Assembly (NCBI RefSeq): GCF_900188105.1
Contig: NZ_FZNP01000010.1
Coordinates: 62,001-126,000 of the forward strand
DNA length: 64,000 nucleotides
From: Actinomadura mexicana
Lineage (GTDB): Bacteria; Actinomycetota; Actinomycetes; Streptosporangiales; Streptosporangiaceae
Reading direction: 5' to 3'
Position numbers and translations under genes: made by a program. The notes under the pieces are model-generated. The model saw only the letters and a program-made list of their open reading frames with translations, did not search any database and was not told where the DNA came from. Below are positions 7,957 through 17,358 of this stretch, piece by piece (position 1 is the stretch's first letter; each line of letters starts with the position of its first letter).

Positions 7957-8958
7957 TCAGAGCTCCGCGAACATGACGCCGAGGCTGACGCCGCCGGCGA
8001 GCCCGATCAGCGCGATCCTGTCGCCGGGCCCGCAGCGCCCCTCGGCGAGCGCGGTGGCGATCTGCAGCGGGAGGCTCGCGGACGCGACGTTGCCGTGGTC
8101 GGGCAGCGTGACGACGAGCCGGTCGGGCGGGACGCCGAGGATCGCGCGCAGCGTCTCCAGGTACGGCAGCGTGACCTGGTGGACGCCGACGACCGCGAAG
8201 TCGTCCCAGGTCAGCCCGGTCTTGGCGAGCGCGGTGGTGAAGATCTCCGGGCCGGTCGCCAGGAAGGCGTCCTTCAGCCGCCGCCCGTCCCCGCTGAAGT
8301 AGGTGAACTCGGGGTCGCGGGGGTGCATCGAGCCGCCGCCCGGGAGCGTCCCGACCCGCCAGGCGCTGGAGACGGCGGCGAAGTCGCGGTAGAAGATCCC
8401 GCCGTCCGGGGCGGCCTCCACGAGCATCGCGGCACCGCCGTCGGAGAGGGTGTAGCCGGCGAACGCGTCCACGAACTGGGCGCGGTCGCGCACGTTCCAG
8501 CGGATCGCGCGGGACGGGCTCTCGCCCGTGCAGACCAGGACGCGCTCGTGCTGCCCGGTGCGGATCAGCGCGTCCGCCATCTGGAGCCCGTTGAGGAAGC
8601 TGTTGCAGGCGTTCTTGACGTCGAAGACCGGGCAGGTCGCGCCGAGCTTGGCGGCGACGATGTGCGCGGTCGCGGGCTCCACGAGGTCCTGCGACGCCGA
8701 CCCGAACACCAGCAGGTCCAGGCCGGCCGGCTCGACCGCGCGGTCGGCGAGGGCGCGGCGGGCCGCGGCGACGGCGAGGTCGGACGCCTGCTCGTCGTCG
8801 CGCATGACGTGCCGGGCGCGGATGCCGGTCATCCGCTCCACGATCGTGGGATGCGGCCGGTACCCGGCGCTCTGCGCCGCGACGCGGGCCTCGACCTCGG
8901 CGCTGCTGACCGTCCGGTCCGGCAGGTGCGCGGCGGCGGCGGTGATGCGGGCTCTCAT
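7957..8958 (-). CDS. KASIII-family thiolase-fold synthase (OleA-like)
   Basis: A 333-aa thiolase-superfamily enzyme with the KASIII Cys-His-Asn triad visible: Cys118 in NACNSF, His260 in GVHQV, Asn290 in DHGN. Glu94 in LVEPATA is placed like the Glu that OleA uses as base for its head-to-head Claisen condensation. Together with an OleC-like ligase and OleD-like reductase downstream, this favours OleA-type condensation of two acyl-CoAs over FabH-type initiation, but a starter-unit KASIII remains possible. It is first gene of the minus-strand cluster and shares a 190-bp divergent promoter region with the second P450. Confidence 0.75.
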   Translation of the reverse strand: MRARITAAAAHLPDRTVSSAEVEARVAAQSAGYRPHPTIVERMTGIRARHVMRDDEQASDLAVAAARRALADRAVEPAGLDLLVFGSASQDLVEPATAHIVAAKLGATCPVFDVKNACNSFLNGLQMADALIRTGQHERVLVCTGESPSRAIRWNVRDRAQFVDAFAGYTLSDGGAAMLVEAAPDGGIFYRDFAAVSSAWRVGTLPGGGSMHPRDPEFTYFSGDGRRLKDAFLATGPEIFTTALAKTGLTWDDFAVVGVHQVTLPYLETLRAILGVPPDRLVVTLPDHGNVASASLPLQIATALAEGRCGPGDRIALIGLAGGVSLGVMFAEL

Positions 8959-9087
8959 GGGCTCGGGTCCCCCGGTTCCTCGTGCTCGGTGTCCGGCCAG
9001 CCTCGCCGGCCGCGGGCGCTCCCGGTCAGAGGCACCCTACGCATCCCGGGCCGGGCGTTGTACCCGGTTCGGCATGAGTACTGCCGC

Positions 9088-9106
9088 TTAGCCCGATTTA
9101 GGGCAT
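9088..9106. promoter_or_regulatory. Weak inverted repeat GCCC-gattta-GGGC in divergent KASIII/P450 region
   Basis: A short inverted repeat sits about 45-60 bp upstream of the P450 start, in an AT-richer stretch of the 190-bp region between the two divergent transcription units. It could serve either promoter. The arms are only 4 bp, so support is limited. Confidence 0.25.
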
Positions 9107-9148
9107 ACCACCTTTCCGTCCGGAGTCCCGGACCGCCAGAATCGGCGG

Positions 9149-10333
9149 GTGACCAGCATGAAGACCGAACGAGCGGCGCGGCACGAGGCCCGGCTGCTGT
9201 GGACGGCGAACCCCGGCCTGTTCGCCCTCCTGGAGGCGGCGCGCCACACCGGCCCCATCGCCCGCGTGCCGAGGCTCGGGTGGGTGGTGACCGACCCCGT
9301 CCTCGCGCGGCAGGTCCTCAACGACCACGCCGCCTTCGGCATGAACGGCGAGGGCGGCGTCGGCCACCTCTGGACGCAGCTGTTCGGGGACGAGATGGGG
9401 CGGTTCTTCGACGGGGCGACGCATACCGAGGTCCGCACCCGCGCCCGGGACCTCTTCACCGAGGACGCAGCGCAGACGTTGGTGGAGCGTTCCCAGGGAC
9501 GGACCCACGCCGCGCTCGCCGCCCGCCTCGCCGCCGGGGCGGGCATCGACGTCGCCGACGCGGCCCGCGTCCTGGCCGGACGCATGGTCGCCGACCTGCT
9601 CGGCCTGCCCGCGGACCGGGCCGACACCGCCTACCGCGCGCTCTTCGCCGCCGGGGAGCGGCTCGCCCGGCTGGCGCTCGGCACGACCGCGTCCACCGGT
9701 CTCGACCCGGCGGTCGTCGCGCGGGCCCGCGCCGTCGTGGACGAGATCACCGCCGGCGTCCCGCACGCCTACCGGACGGCCGGGCCGGACACCCTCCTCG
9801 GCCGCTGCCGGGAGATGGGCCTCGGCCTGCCGCTCGCCCGCGGCCTGGCGACCCTGCTGGTGATCGCCGGGACGGAGACCGGGGCGTCCGGGACCGTCCG
9901 CACCGCGGCCCTGCTGCACGACACCGGAGGGCAGCGGGCGCTGCTGGACGACCCGTCCCTCATGGGCAACGCGGTGCGCGAGGGGCTGCGCGTCGCCGCC
10001 CCGGCGCCGGTGATCGGGCGGCACGTCTCCCGGGACGCGGCGGTCGGCGGGCGGCGGCTCCGCGCCGGCGACCGGGTCCTGCTGCTGACCTACCGGGCGA
10101 CGGGCGCCACCGGGCCGTTCGACGTCCGCCGCGCGTACGTGCCCGAGACCCGGCAGCTGTGGTTCGGCGGCGGGCGCCACCTGTGCCTCGGCGCCGCCGT
10201 CGCGCGCGTCCAGGTGGCCCGGATGCTGGAGACGCTGCTGTCCTCCGGCCGCCCGTACCGGGTCGTCTCCCGCCGCCCGGCCCGCCGCGTCCTCGTCCCG
10301 TCGTACGCCGAACTGCGCGTGCGGCCCGCCTAG
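9149..10333 (+). CDS. Cytochrome P450, cluster member 2 (divergent paralogue)
   Basis: A 394-aa P450 with heme loop FGGGRHLCLGAAVA, K-helix REGLR, and I-helix AGTETGAS. It is paralogous to the P450 at 5980-7149, sharing overall length, the N-terminal GPIxRVP segment and a C-terminal VLVPSY segment. The start is GTG 9149; an in-frame ATG at 9158 is an alternative. It is transcribed away from the KASIII gene, so the two units probably share control. It may catalyse a second oxidation in the same pathway. No dedicated ferredoxin is adjacent; the nearest is at 20163. Confidence 0.85.
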   Translation: MTSMKTERAARHEARLLWTANPGLFALLEAARHTGPIARVPRLGWVVTDPVLARQVLNDHAAFGMNGEGGVGHLWTQLFGDEMGRFFDGATHTEVRTRARDLFTEDAAQTLVERSQGRTHAALAARLAAGAGIDVADAARVLAGRMVADLLGLPADRADTAYRALFAAGERLARLALGTTASTGLDPAVVARARAVVDEITAGVPHAYRTAGPDTLLGRCREMGLGLPLARGLATLLVIAGTETGASGTVRTAALLHDTGGQRALLDDPSLMGNAVREGLRVAAPAPVIGRHVSRDAAVGGRRLRAGDRVLLLTYRATGATGPFDVRRAYVPETRQLWFGGGRHLCLGAAVARVQVARMLETLLSSGRPYRVVSRRPARRVLVPSYAELRVRPA

Positions 10334-10357
10334 GGCCGGCGCCGGCGGCCAGCGCCG

Positions 10358-10762
10358 CTAGACCTCGGGGATCTCGGTCGGCGGGGCGTCCTTCCCCGGA
10401 GCCCCCTTCTCGGGTGCCGTCGGGGTCGGGGCGGGCGGCGGGGAGTGCGTGATCGTCGGGCCGACCGGCCGCGCCGGCCGCTCGTCGCGGGGCGCGGAGT
10501 TCCACCACCAGAGCGCGAAGGAGATCGCGAGCAGCACCAGCACGCCGCCGACCACCTGGAGCACCGCCGTCCGGTGGCTCGGCTCGCGGTCGCGGCGCCG
10601 CAGCGCGAAGCGCCCGCCCGCGGCCCGCCGCGCGGCGCGGCGCGACCGCCGCCGCTCGCGCCGGGAGGGGGGACGGGCGCGCTCGCGCGCGGACGGCTCG
10701 GTGAAGACGGCGCTCCTGACGAAGTTTTCGTCGAACACGGGCTCGTCGAAATCTGCGGCCAT
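10358..10762 (-). CDS. Small single-pass membrane protein, unknown function
   Basis: A 134-aa protein starting MAADFDEPVFDENFVR, then a very Arg-rich cytoplasmic stretch, one transmembrane helix (VLQVVGGVLVLLAISFALWW) and a Pro-rich exported tail. The upstream in-frame extension to 10906 is not favoured: ATG 10762 has a GGAGAG ribosome site and the conserved-looking acidic FDENFVR start. Its function is not recognised. It is convergent with the P450 gene. Confidence 0.65.
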   Translation of the reverse strand: MAADFDEPVFDENFVRSAVFTEPSARERARPPSRRERRRSRRAARRAAGGRFALRRRDREPSHRTAVLQVVGGVLVLLAISFALWWWNSAPRDERPARPVGPTITHSPPPAPTPTAPEKGAPGKDAPPTEIPEV

Positions 10763-10931
10763 GGGACTCTCCGGCGCGGGGGGATCGTCGTGCGCCCAGG
10801 CTAGTAGACGCGGCCGACGCTCCCCGGCGCCCGGTTCCGGGCCCGGCGGGACGCGAGCCCGGCACCGCATCGGAGCCAGCCCGGCCCGGTGCCCGGTCCC
10901 TCTCACCGGGACCGGCCTACCCCCACAAAGT

Positions 10932-12140
<1,209 letters not shown>

Positions 12141-12179
12141 CCGGCGGGCATCCTGGAAGTGCAGGACTCACAGGGCCCC

Positions 12180-12204
12180 GGCCCCGGCCCCAGCGGCCGG
12201 GGCC
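12180..12204. terminator. GC-rich hairpin after thiolase
   Basis: Perfect 10-bp arms (GGCCCCGGCC / GGCCGGGGCC) around a 5-nt loop, 39 bp after the thiolase stop and 33 bp before the MBL start. There is no T-tract, so it may terminate only partly. Confidence 0.6.
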
Positions 12205-12237
12205 TTCGGACCATGACAGGCGCGAAAGGCGGTCTCG

Positions 12238-13227
12238 GTGCAGCCGGAACCTGAGGACCTCGGCGGCGGGCTGTGGAGCGTCCCCGTCCCCATCCCGAAC
12301 AACCCCCTGTCGTACACGCTGGTGTACGCGGTGGAGAGCCCCCGGGGCCCCGTCCTGGTCGACGCGGGCTGGCAGCACGAGGACGCCTGGACTGCTCTGC
12401 GCGACGGGCTCGGCACGTTCGGGATCGACGTCGCCGACGTGTACGGCGTGGTCGTCACCCACTTCCACCCCGACCACGCGGGCCTCGCCGGGCGCGTCCG
12501 CGAGACGTCCGGCGCCTGGATCGCCATGCACCACTCCGACGCCGGGATCGTCCGGCTGTTCCACGAGGTCGGCCAGGGCGGCCGCCGCTCGTTCGAGCTC
12601 ACCGCACTGCGCCGCGCGGGCGCGGCCGAGTCGGACCTGACCGGGCCGACCCAGCAGACCCGGGTCTCGCCGCCCGCCGTCCCGGACCGCGAACTGTCCG
12701 ACGGCGACCTGGTCGACGTCCCCGGCCGCCGGCTCCAGGCCGTCTGGACCCCCGGGCACACGCCCGGCCACATCTGCCTGCACCTGGAGGACGGCGACCG
12801 CATCTTCACCGGCGACCACGTGCTGCCGCGCATCACCCCGCACATCGGCCTCTACCCCTACGACACCCCGGACGTGGACCCGCTCAGCGACTTCCTCGGC
12901 TCGCTCGACAAGGTGTCCGCCATGACCGTGGGCGAGGTCCTGCCCGCCCACCAGCACCGCTTCCGCGGCCTCGGGGACCGCGCCCGCGAGATCATCGCCC
13001 ACCACGAGGAGCGCCTCGCGGAGGTGGCGGCGCTGCTGTCCTCCAGCCCCGTCACGCTGTGGGACCTCACCGCCGGCCTCACCTGGCGGCACCCGTGGGA
13101 CGAGATGGCCCAGCAGGCCCGCCGCATGGCCGCCGCCGAGGCCGCCGCGCACCTGCGCACCCTGGAGACCCGCGGCGCCGCCCGCCGCGTCGGCGCCGAC
13201 GACCCCCTCCGCTACGCCCTGCGCTGA
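12238..13227 (+). CDS. MBL-fold metallo-hydrolase
   Basis: A 329-aa metallo-beta-lactamase-fold hydrolase. Metal ligands are visible: THFHPDHAG (HxHxDH), GHTPGH for the third His and GDHVLP for the bridging Asp, then AHQHRF late in the protein. The C-terminal 80 residues are helical, as in hydrolases that act on CoA or other thioesters. The start is GTG 12238. Its position between a FadA5-like thiolase and CYP125-like genes suggests a thioesterase or lactonase role in steroid breakdown, but no substrate can be read from the sequence. Confidence 0.75.
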   Translation: MQPEPEDLGGGLWSVPVPIPNNPLSYTLVYAVESPRGPVLVDAGWQHEDAWTALRDGLGTFGIDVADVYGVVVTHFHPDHAGLAGRVRETSGAWIAMHHSDAGIVRLFHEVGQGGRRSFELTALRRAGAAESDLTGPTQQTRVSPPAVPDRELSDGDLVDVPGRRLQAVWTPGHTPGHICLHLEDGDRIFTGDHVLPRITPHIGLYPYDTPDVDPLSDFLGSLDKVSAMTVGEVLPAHQHRFRGLGDRAREIIAHHEERLAEVAALLSSSPVTLWDLTAGLTWRHPWDEMAQQARRMAAAEAAAHLRTLETRGAARRVGADDPLRYALR

Positions 13228-13350
13228 CCGTCCCGTCCCGCCGCCCGGAGCCGGCCGGGGGCGTCGGCCTGCCCGCCGACGACCCTCGGGGAGGGCCGCG
13301 ACCTCCCGATCGGGGTGCGACGCAGATCACTCTCACCGGCGGGACTCTTG

Positions 13351-13368
13351 ATGAGACTGGAGTCTCAT
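13351..13368. promoter_or_regulatory. Palindrome TGAGAC-tgga-GTCTCA beside KstR site 2
   Basis: ATGAGACT-GG-AGTCTCAT is a perfect 8-bp inverted repeat. The core TGAGAC-N4-GTCTCA recurs at 20035-20050 before the ferredoxin gene, again next to a KstR-type site. It looks like the operator of a second, unidentified regulator. Confidence 0.55.
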
Positions 13369-13370
13369 GT

Positions 13371-13384
13371 TAGAACCTGTTCTA
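13371..13384. promoter_or_regulatory. KstR-type operator 2 (CYP125-like operon promoter)
   Basis: TAGAAC-CT-GTTCTA is a perfect palindrome and an exact TnnAACnnGTTnnA match. It starts 2 bp after the ATGAGACT palindrome and lies 77-90 bp upstream of the first CYP125-like ATG. Confidence 0.75.
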
Positions 13385-13460
13385 GGTGAGTGCACCAAGC
13401 AAGCGTTCACTGTGGCCTGCTCGCCTCGTGTGGTCTCCACCCCGGCACGAAGGATCTTCC

Positions 13461-14732
13461 ATGGCACTCGCGACGTCCCCGCTCTCCGCCGCCCGGGCCT
13501 TCCGGGCCCCCGAGATCGACATCATCGATCCGGGCGTCTACGAGCGCGGGGGGATCCCGCACCGCCAGTTCCAGTGGCTGCGCGACAACGACCCCGTCCA
13601 CTGGCACCAGGACCCGAACGACGGGGTGCCGGGGTTCTGGGCCATCACGCGCCACGAGGACGTGGTGTCGGTGTCGCGGCGCGCCGACCCGTACTCCTCG
13701 CACGAGCGGACGTCGATGTTCGAGGAGTTCTCCAGCGACGACATCGCCATGTACGGGCAGATGATGCTCTTCCAGGACCCGCCGAGCCACACCCGGCTGC
13801 GCTCCATGGTCAACAAGGGCTTCACCCCGCGGATGATCGGGCGGCTGGAGGAGCACATCCGCAAGATCTGCAACGAGCTGATCGACGAGGCGGCGCCGCT
13901 CGGCGAGTGCGACTTCGTCGAGCGGTTCGCCGCGCCGCTGCCGCTGTACACGATCTGCGAGCTGCTCGGCGCCCCGATGGCGGACCGGGAGAAGATCTTC
14001 CACTGGTCCAACAAGCTCGTCGCGTTCAACGACCCCGAGTTCATCGGGGGACGCGAGGAGTCGACCCTGTGCGCCGCCGAGTTCGCCGAGTGGGGCGGGC
14101 AGCTCGCCGCCGCGCGCGAGTCCACGCCGCGCGACGACATCGTGACCAAGCTGCTGACGCCCGACGCCGACGGCGGCAGGATCAGCCTGGAGGAGTTCCA
14201 GCTCTTCGTGATCATGCTGTCGATCGCCGGGAACGAGACCACCCGGACCGCCACCGCGGGCGGCATGATCGCGTTCTTCGAGCGGCCGGACCAGTGGGCC
14301 CGGCTGCAGGAGGACCGGAGCCTGCTGCCGACGGCGGTCGAGGAGATCGTCCGCTGGGTCAGCCCGATCAACCAGTTCCGCCGGACGGCCCTGGTCGACA
14401 CCGAGATCGGCGGCAAGCAGATCAAGGCCGGCGACAAGGTCGTGATGTTCTACGGCTCCGCGAACCGCGACGAGCGCGCCTTCGACAACCCGTTCGCCTT
14501 CGACGTGGCGCGCGACCCGAACCCGCACATCGGCTTCGGCGGCGGGGGCCCGCACTACTGCCTCGGCACGCACCTCGCCCGCATGAACCTGCGGATCATC
14601 TTCGAGACGATCCTGGATCGCATGCCCGACATCCGGCTCGCCGGGGAGCCGCGCCGGTTGCGGTCCAACTTCGTCAACGGCTACAAGGAGATTCCGGTGC
14701 GTTTCACGCCCTCGGCCCCGCTCGGAGGTTGA
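13461..14732 (+). CDS. Cytochrome P450, CYP125-like (first of tandem pair)
   Basis: A 423-aa P450 with I-helix AGNETTR, K-helix EEIVR and heme loop FGGGGPHYCLGTHLA. The DPP-HTRLR and KGFTPR segments resemble CYP125/CYP124/CYP142, which oxidise the terminal carbon of the sterol side chain. ATG 13461 is chosen for its AAGGAT ribosome site; the in-frame extension to 13386 would overlap the operator region. It is followed after 36 bp by a close paralogue. Electrons probably come from the 3Fe-4S ferredoxin at 20163, which has the same operator type. Exact CYP family needs a sequence comparison. Confidence 0.85.
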   Translation: MALATSPLSAARAFRAPEIDIIDPGVYERGGIPHRQFQWLRDNDPVHWHQDPNDGVPGFWAITRHEDVVSVSRRADPYSSHERTSMFEEFSSDDIAMYGQMMLFQDPPSHTRLRSMVNKGFTPRMIGRLEEHIRKICNELIDEAAPLGECDFVERFAAPLPLYTICELLGAPMADREKIFHWSNKLVAFNDPEFIGGREESTLCAAEFAEWGGQLAAARESTPRDDIVTKLLTPDADGGRISLEEFQLFVIMLSIAGNETTRTATAGGMIAFFERPDQWARLQEDRSLLPTAVEEIVRWVSPINQFRRTALVDTEIGGKQIKAGDKVVMFYGSANRDERAFDNPFAFDVARDPNPHIGFGGGGPHYCLGTHLARMNLRIIFETILDRMPDIRLAGEPRRLRSNFVNGYKEIPVRFTPSAPLGG

Positions 14733-14768
14733 CGGCGCCCATCACTCCGGACGAGGAGGTTCGAGGCG

Positions 14769-16004
14769 ATGACCACCACCCCCGACATCGAACTGGTCGA
14801 CCCGGGGCCGTACGAGCACAGCGGCGTCCCGCACGGGCAGCTGGCATGGCTGCGCGAGCACGAGCCGGTGTTCCGCCACCACGGCGACCCGGAGCTGGAC
14901 CACCCGCCGTTCTGGGCGGTCACCCGGCACGAGGACGTCGTGCACGTCTCGCGGCACCCGGAGATCTTCTCGTCCTGGCAGCGGCTGGCGCTGTTCCACG
15001 AGTCGCCGGAGGACCAGATCGTCCTGCAGCGGATGATGATGCTCAACCAGGACCCGCCGGAGCACTCGCGCAAGCGGAGCATCGTCAACCGGGGCTTCAC
15101 CCCGCGCGCGATCGGCGCGCTGGAGCAGCACATCCGGGACATCTGCCGGCGCCTGGTGACCGAGACCGCCGAGCGCGGGCAGGAGGCCGACTTCGTCCGC
15201 GACCTGGCGGCCCCGCTGCCGCTGTATGTGATCTGCGAGCTGCTCGGCGCCCCGCCCGAGGACCGGGAGAAGATCTTCCACTGGTCGAACACGCTGATCG
15301 GCGGGGACGACCCGGACTTCCAGCGGACGCCGGAGGAGGGCCAGCAGGCGGCGACGGAGCTGTACGCCTACGCCAACGAGCTCGCCGCCGACCGGAGGGA
15401 GAACCCGCGCGAGGACATCGTCACCCGGCTGCTCCAGCCGGACGCCGGCGGCGAGGTGCTGACCGGGGACGAGTTCGAGCTGTTCGTGATGCTGCTGTCG
15501 GTCGCCGGGAACGAGACGACCCGCAACGCGGCGTCCGGCGGCATGCTCGCGCTCCTGGAGCATCCGGAGCAGTGGGAGCGGATGAAGGCCGACCCGTCCC
15601 TTGCCCGGACGGCGGCGGACGAGATCGTCCGCTGGGTCACCCCGGTCAACATGTTCCGGCGCACGGCCGTCCGGGACACCGAGATCGGCGGCCGGGCGAT
15701 CGCCGAGGGCGACAAGGTCGTGGTGTTCTACTCCTCGGCCAACCGCGACGAGGCGGTGTTCTCCGACCCGTACCGCTTCGACGTGGGCCGGGACCCGAAC
15801 CCCCACCTGGGCTTCGGCGGCGGCGGTCCGCACTTCTGCCTGGGCTCCCATCTTGCCCGGCTTGAGCTGAGTGTGCTTTTCGAGACACTCTTGGACACCA
15901 TGCCCAATATTGAACTCAACGGTAACGTTCGCAGGCTAAGGTCTAGTTTCATCAACGGTGTAAAGGAGATGCCGGTACGGGTGTGTCCGGCGTCCCTCGA
16001 CTGA
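14769..16004 (+). CDS. Cytochrome P450, CYP125-like (second of tandem pair)
   Basis: A 411-aa paralogue of the preceding P450: same AGNETTR, DEIVRWV and FGGGGPHFCLGSHLA motifs, same NGxKEMPVR C-terminus. A GAGGAGGTTCGAGG ribosome region precedes its ATG. Tandem duplicates in sterol loci may accept different side-chain lengths or oxidation states. Its last 120 bp (15851-15970) are about 48% GC against more than 70% around them, although the protein stays conserved with its paralogue. This suggests an embedded regulatory element. Confidence 0.85.
   Translation: MTTTPDIELVDPGPYEHSGVPHGQLAWLREHEPVFRHHGDPELDHPPFWAVTRHEDVVHVSRHPEIFSSWQRLALFHESPEDQIVLQRMMMLNQDPPEHSRKRSIVNRGFTPRAIGALEQHIRDICRRLVTETAERGQEADFVRDLAAPLPLYVICELLGAPPEDREKIFHWSNTLIGGDDPDFQRTPEEGQQAATELYAYANELAADRRENPREDIVTRLLQPDAGGEVLTGDEFELFVMLLSVAGNETTRNAASGGMLALLEHPEQWERMKADPSLARTAADEIVRWVTPVNMFRRTAVRDTEIGGRAIAEGDKVVVFYSSANRDEAVFSDPYRFDVGRDPNPHLGFGGGGPHFCLGSHLARLELSVLFETLLDTMPNIELNGNVRRLRSSFINGVKEMPVRVCPASLD
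15851..15970. other. AT-rich, codon-atypical patch at 3' end of second CYP125-like gene
   Basis: By direct count 58 of 120 bases are G or C. Codons rare here, such as ATT, GAA, CTA, AGG, TCT, AGT and GTA, are used where the tandem paralogue uses GC-ending codons for a similar peptide. It could hold an internal promoter for the GT4 operon starting at 16033. TAAGGT at 15937 is a possible -10, but no well-spaced -35 was found. Confidence 0.5.
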
Positions 16005-16032
16005 CGGGAGTGGTGCGTGGGCAGGGGATGGC

Positions 16033-17316
16033 GTGGGTGAGGCAGGCGAGGCCGGCGGTCCGTTGCGGGTGGCCCTGCTCTCGTACCGCAGCAAGCCGCA
16101 CTGCGGCGGCCAGGGCGTCTACCTCCGGCACCTGACCAGGGAGCTGGTCGACCTCGGGCACACCGTGGAGGTCGTCTCCGGCCAGCCGTACCCGGATCTC
16201 GACCGCGAGGAGATCACCCTCACCAAGCTGCCGAGCCTGGACCTGTACCGGGACGACGACCCGTTCCGCACCCCGGCCCTCGGCGAGTTCCGCGACTGGC
16301 TGGACGTCCTGGAGTTCGCGCACATGAAGACCGGCGGCTTTCCCGAGCCGCTGACCTTCAGCCTGCGCGCCCTGCGGCTGCTGCGGGAGCGCCGCCGCGA
16401 CTTCGACGTCGTGCACGACAACCAGGTCCTCGGCGTCGGCAACCTCGGCATCCCCCGGCTGGGGCTGCCGCTGGTGACGAGCATCCACCACCCGATCAGC
16501 GTCGACCGGCGGATCGAGATCGAGGCCGCCCGCGGCCTCAAGCAGAAGCTCGGCAAGCGCCGCTGGTACGGGTTCGTCGGGATGCAGTCGCAGGTCTCGC
16601 GGCGCATCGGGCCGGTGCTGACGGTGTCGGAGTCCTCCAAGGTCGACATCGTCAAGGACTTCAAGGTCGACCCGCGCGACATCGAGATCCTGCCGCTCGG
16701 CGTCGACACCCGGATCTTCCATCCGCGCGGCGAGCGCGTCCCCGGCCGGATCGTGGCGATGGCCAGCGCGGACGCGCCGATCAAGGGCGTGGACGTGCTG
16801 CTGCGCGCGGTCGCCAAGGTCGCCACCGAGCGCGACGTCCACGTGATCGTGGTCAGCCGGCCGCAGAAGGACGGCCCGACCCAGCGGCTCGTGCGCGAGC
16901 TCGCGCTCGGCGAGCGGGTCCGGTTCGTCAGCGGCATCAGCGACGGGGAGCTGGGCGAGCTGCTGGCGTCCGCCGAGACCGCCGTCGTGCCGTCGCGCTA
17001 CGAGGGGTTCTCGCTGCCGGCCGTGGAGCACATGGCGTCCGGGACGCCGCTGGTGGCGAGCCGAGCCGGCGCCCTGCCCGAGGTCGTGGGCGACGCCGGG
17101 ATCCTGGTCGCGCCGGGCGACGTGGAGGAACTGGCCGCGACTCTGCACCGCCTGCACGACTCCGCCGAGGAGCGTGCGCGGGTGGGAGCCGCCGGCCTCG
17201 CGCGCGTCCAGGAGCGGTTCGCCTGGCCCGCCGTGGCGCAGGCCACCGTGGAGCACTACCGGGCCGCCGTCACCCAGCAGAACTACCGGCGCCTGGCCGC
17301 ACGCAAGGGCAAGTGA
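16033..17316 (+). CDS. Glycosyltransferase family 4 (GT-B)
   Basis: A 427-aa retaining GT-B enzyme. It has a glycine-rich N-terminal loop (SKPHCGGQGVYLRHLTREL), a PLGVDTRIFHP hinge, and a C-terminal nucleotide-sugar site with EGFSLPAVEHMASGTPLV (E-x7-E). The start is GTG 16033, 28 bp after the second P450. It is first of a same-strand set with a methyltransferase and an alpha-toroid protein, separated by 42 bp and then overlapping. The set suggests assembly of a methylated glycoconjugate. Any link to steroid metabolism is only by neighbourhood. Confidence 0.8.
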   Translation: MGEAGEAGGPLRVALLSYRSKPHCGGQGVYLRHLTRELVDLGHTVEVVSGQPYPDLDREEITLTKLPSLDLYRDDDPFRTPALGEFRDWLDVLEFAHMKTGGFPEPLTFSLRALRLLRERRRDFDVVHDNQVLGVGNLGIPRLGLPLVTSIHHPISVDRRIEIEAARGLKQKLGKRRWYGFVGMQSQVSRRIGPVLTVSESSKVDIVKDFKVDPRDIEILPLGVDTRIFHPRGERVPGRIVAMASADAPIKGVDVLLRAVAKVATERDVHVIVVSRPQKDGPTQRLVRELALGERVRFVSGISDGELGELLASAETAVVPSRYEGFSLPAVEHMASGTPLVASRAGALPEVVGDAGILVAPGDVEELAATLHRLHDSAEERARVGAAGLARVQERFAWPAVAQATVEHYRAAVTQQNYRRLAARKGK

Positions 17317-17320
17317 GGGA

Positions 17321-17334
17321 GCGTCCGCGGACGC
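17321..17334. other. Small hairpin between GT4 and methyltransferase
   Basis: The 14-bp palindrome GCGTCCGCGGACGC, extended by AGGG/CCCT flanks, starts 4 bp after the GT4 stop and ends just before the methyltransferase ribosome site. It could be a weak attenuator or processing site. Confidence 0.35.
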
Positions 17335-17358
17335 CCTCTGATCGGAAGGAGCACGACC

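Noticed and set aside
13386-13460. N-terminal extension of the first CYP125-like gene
   Set aside because: It would begin 2 bp after the KstR-type operator. ATG 13461 has a good ribosome site and the normal family start.
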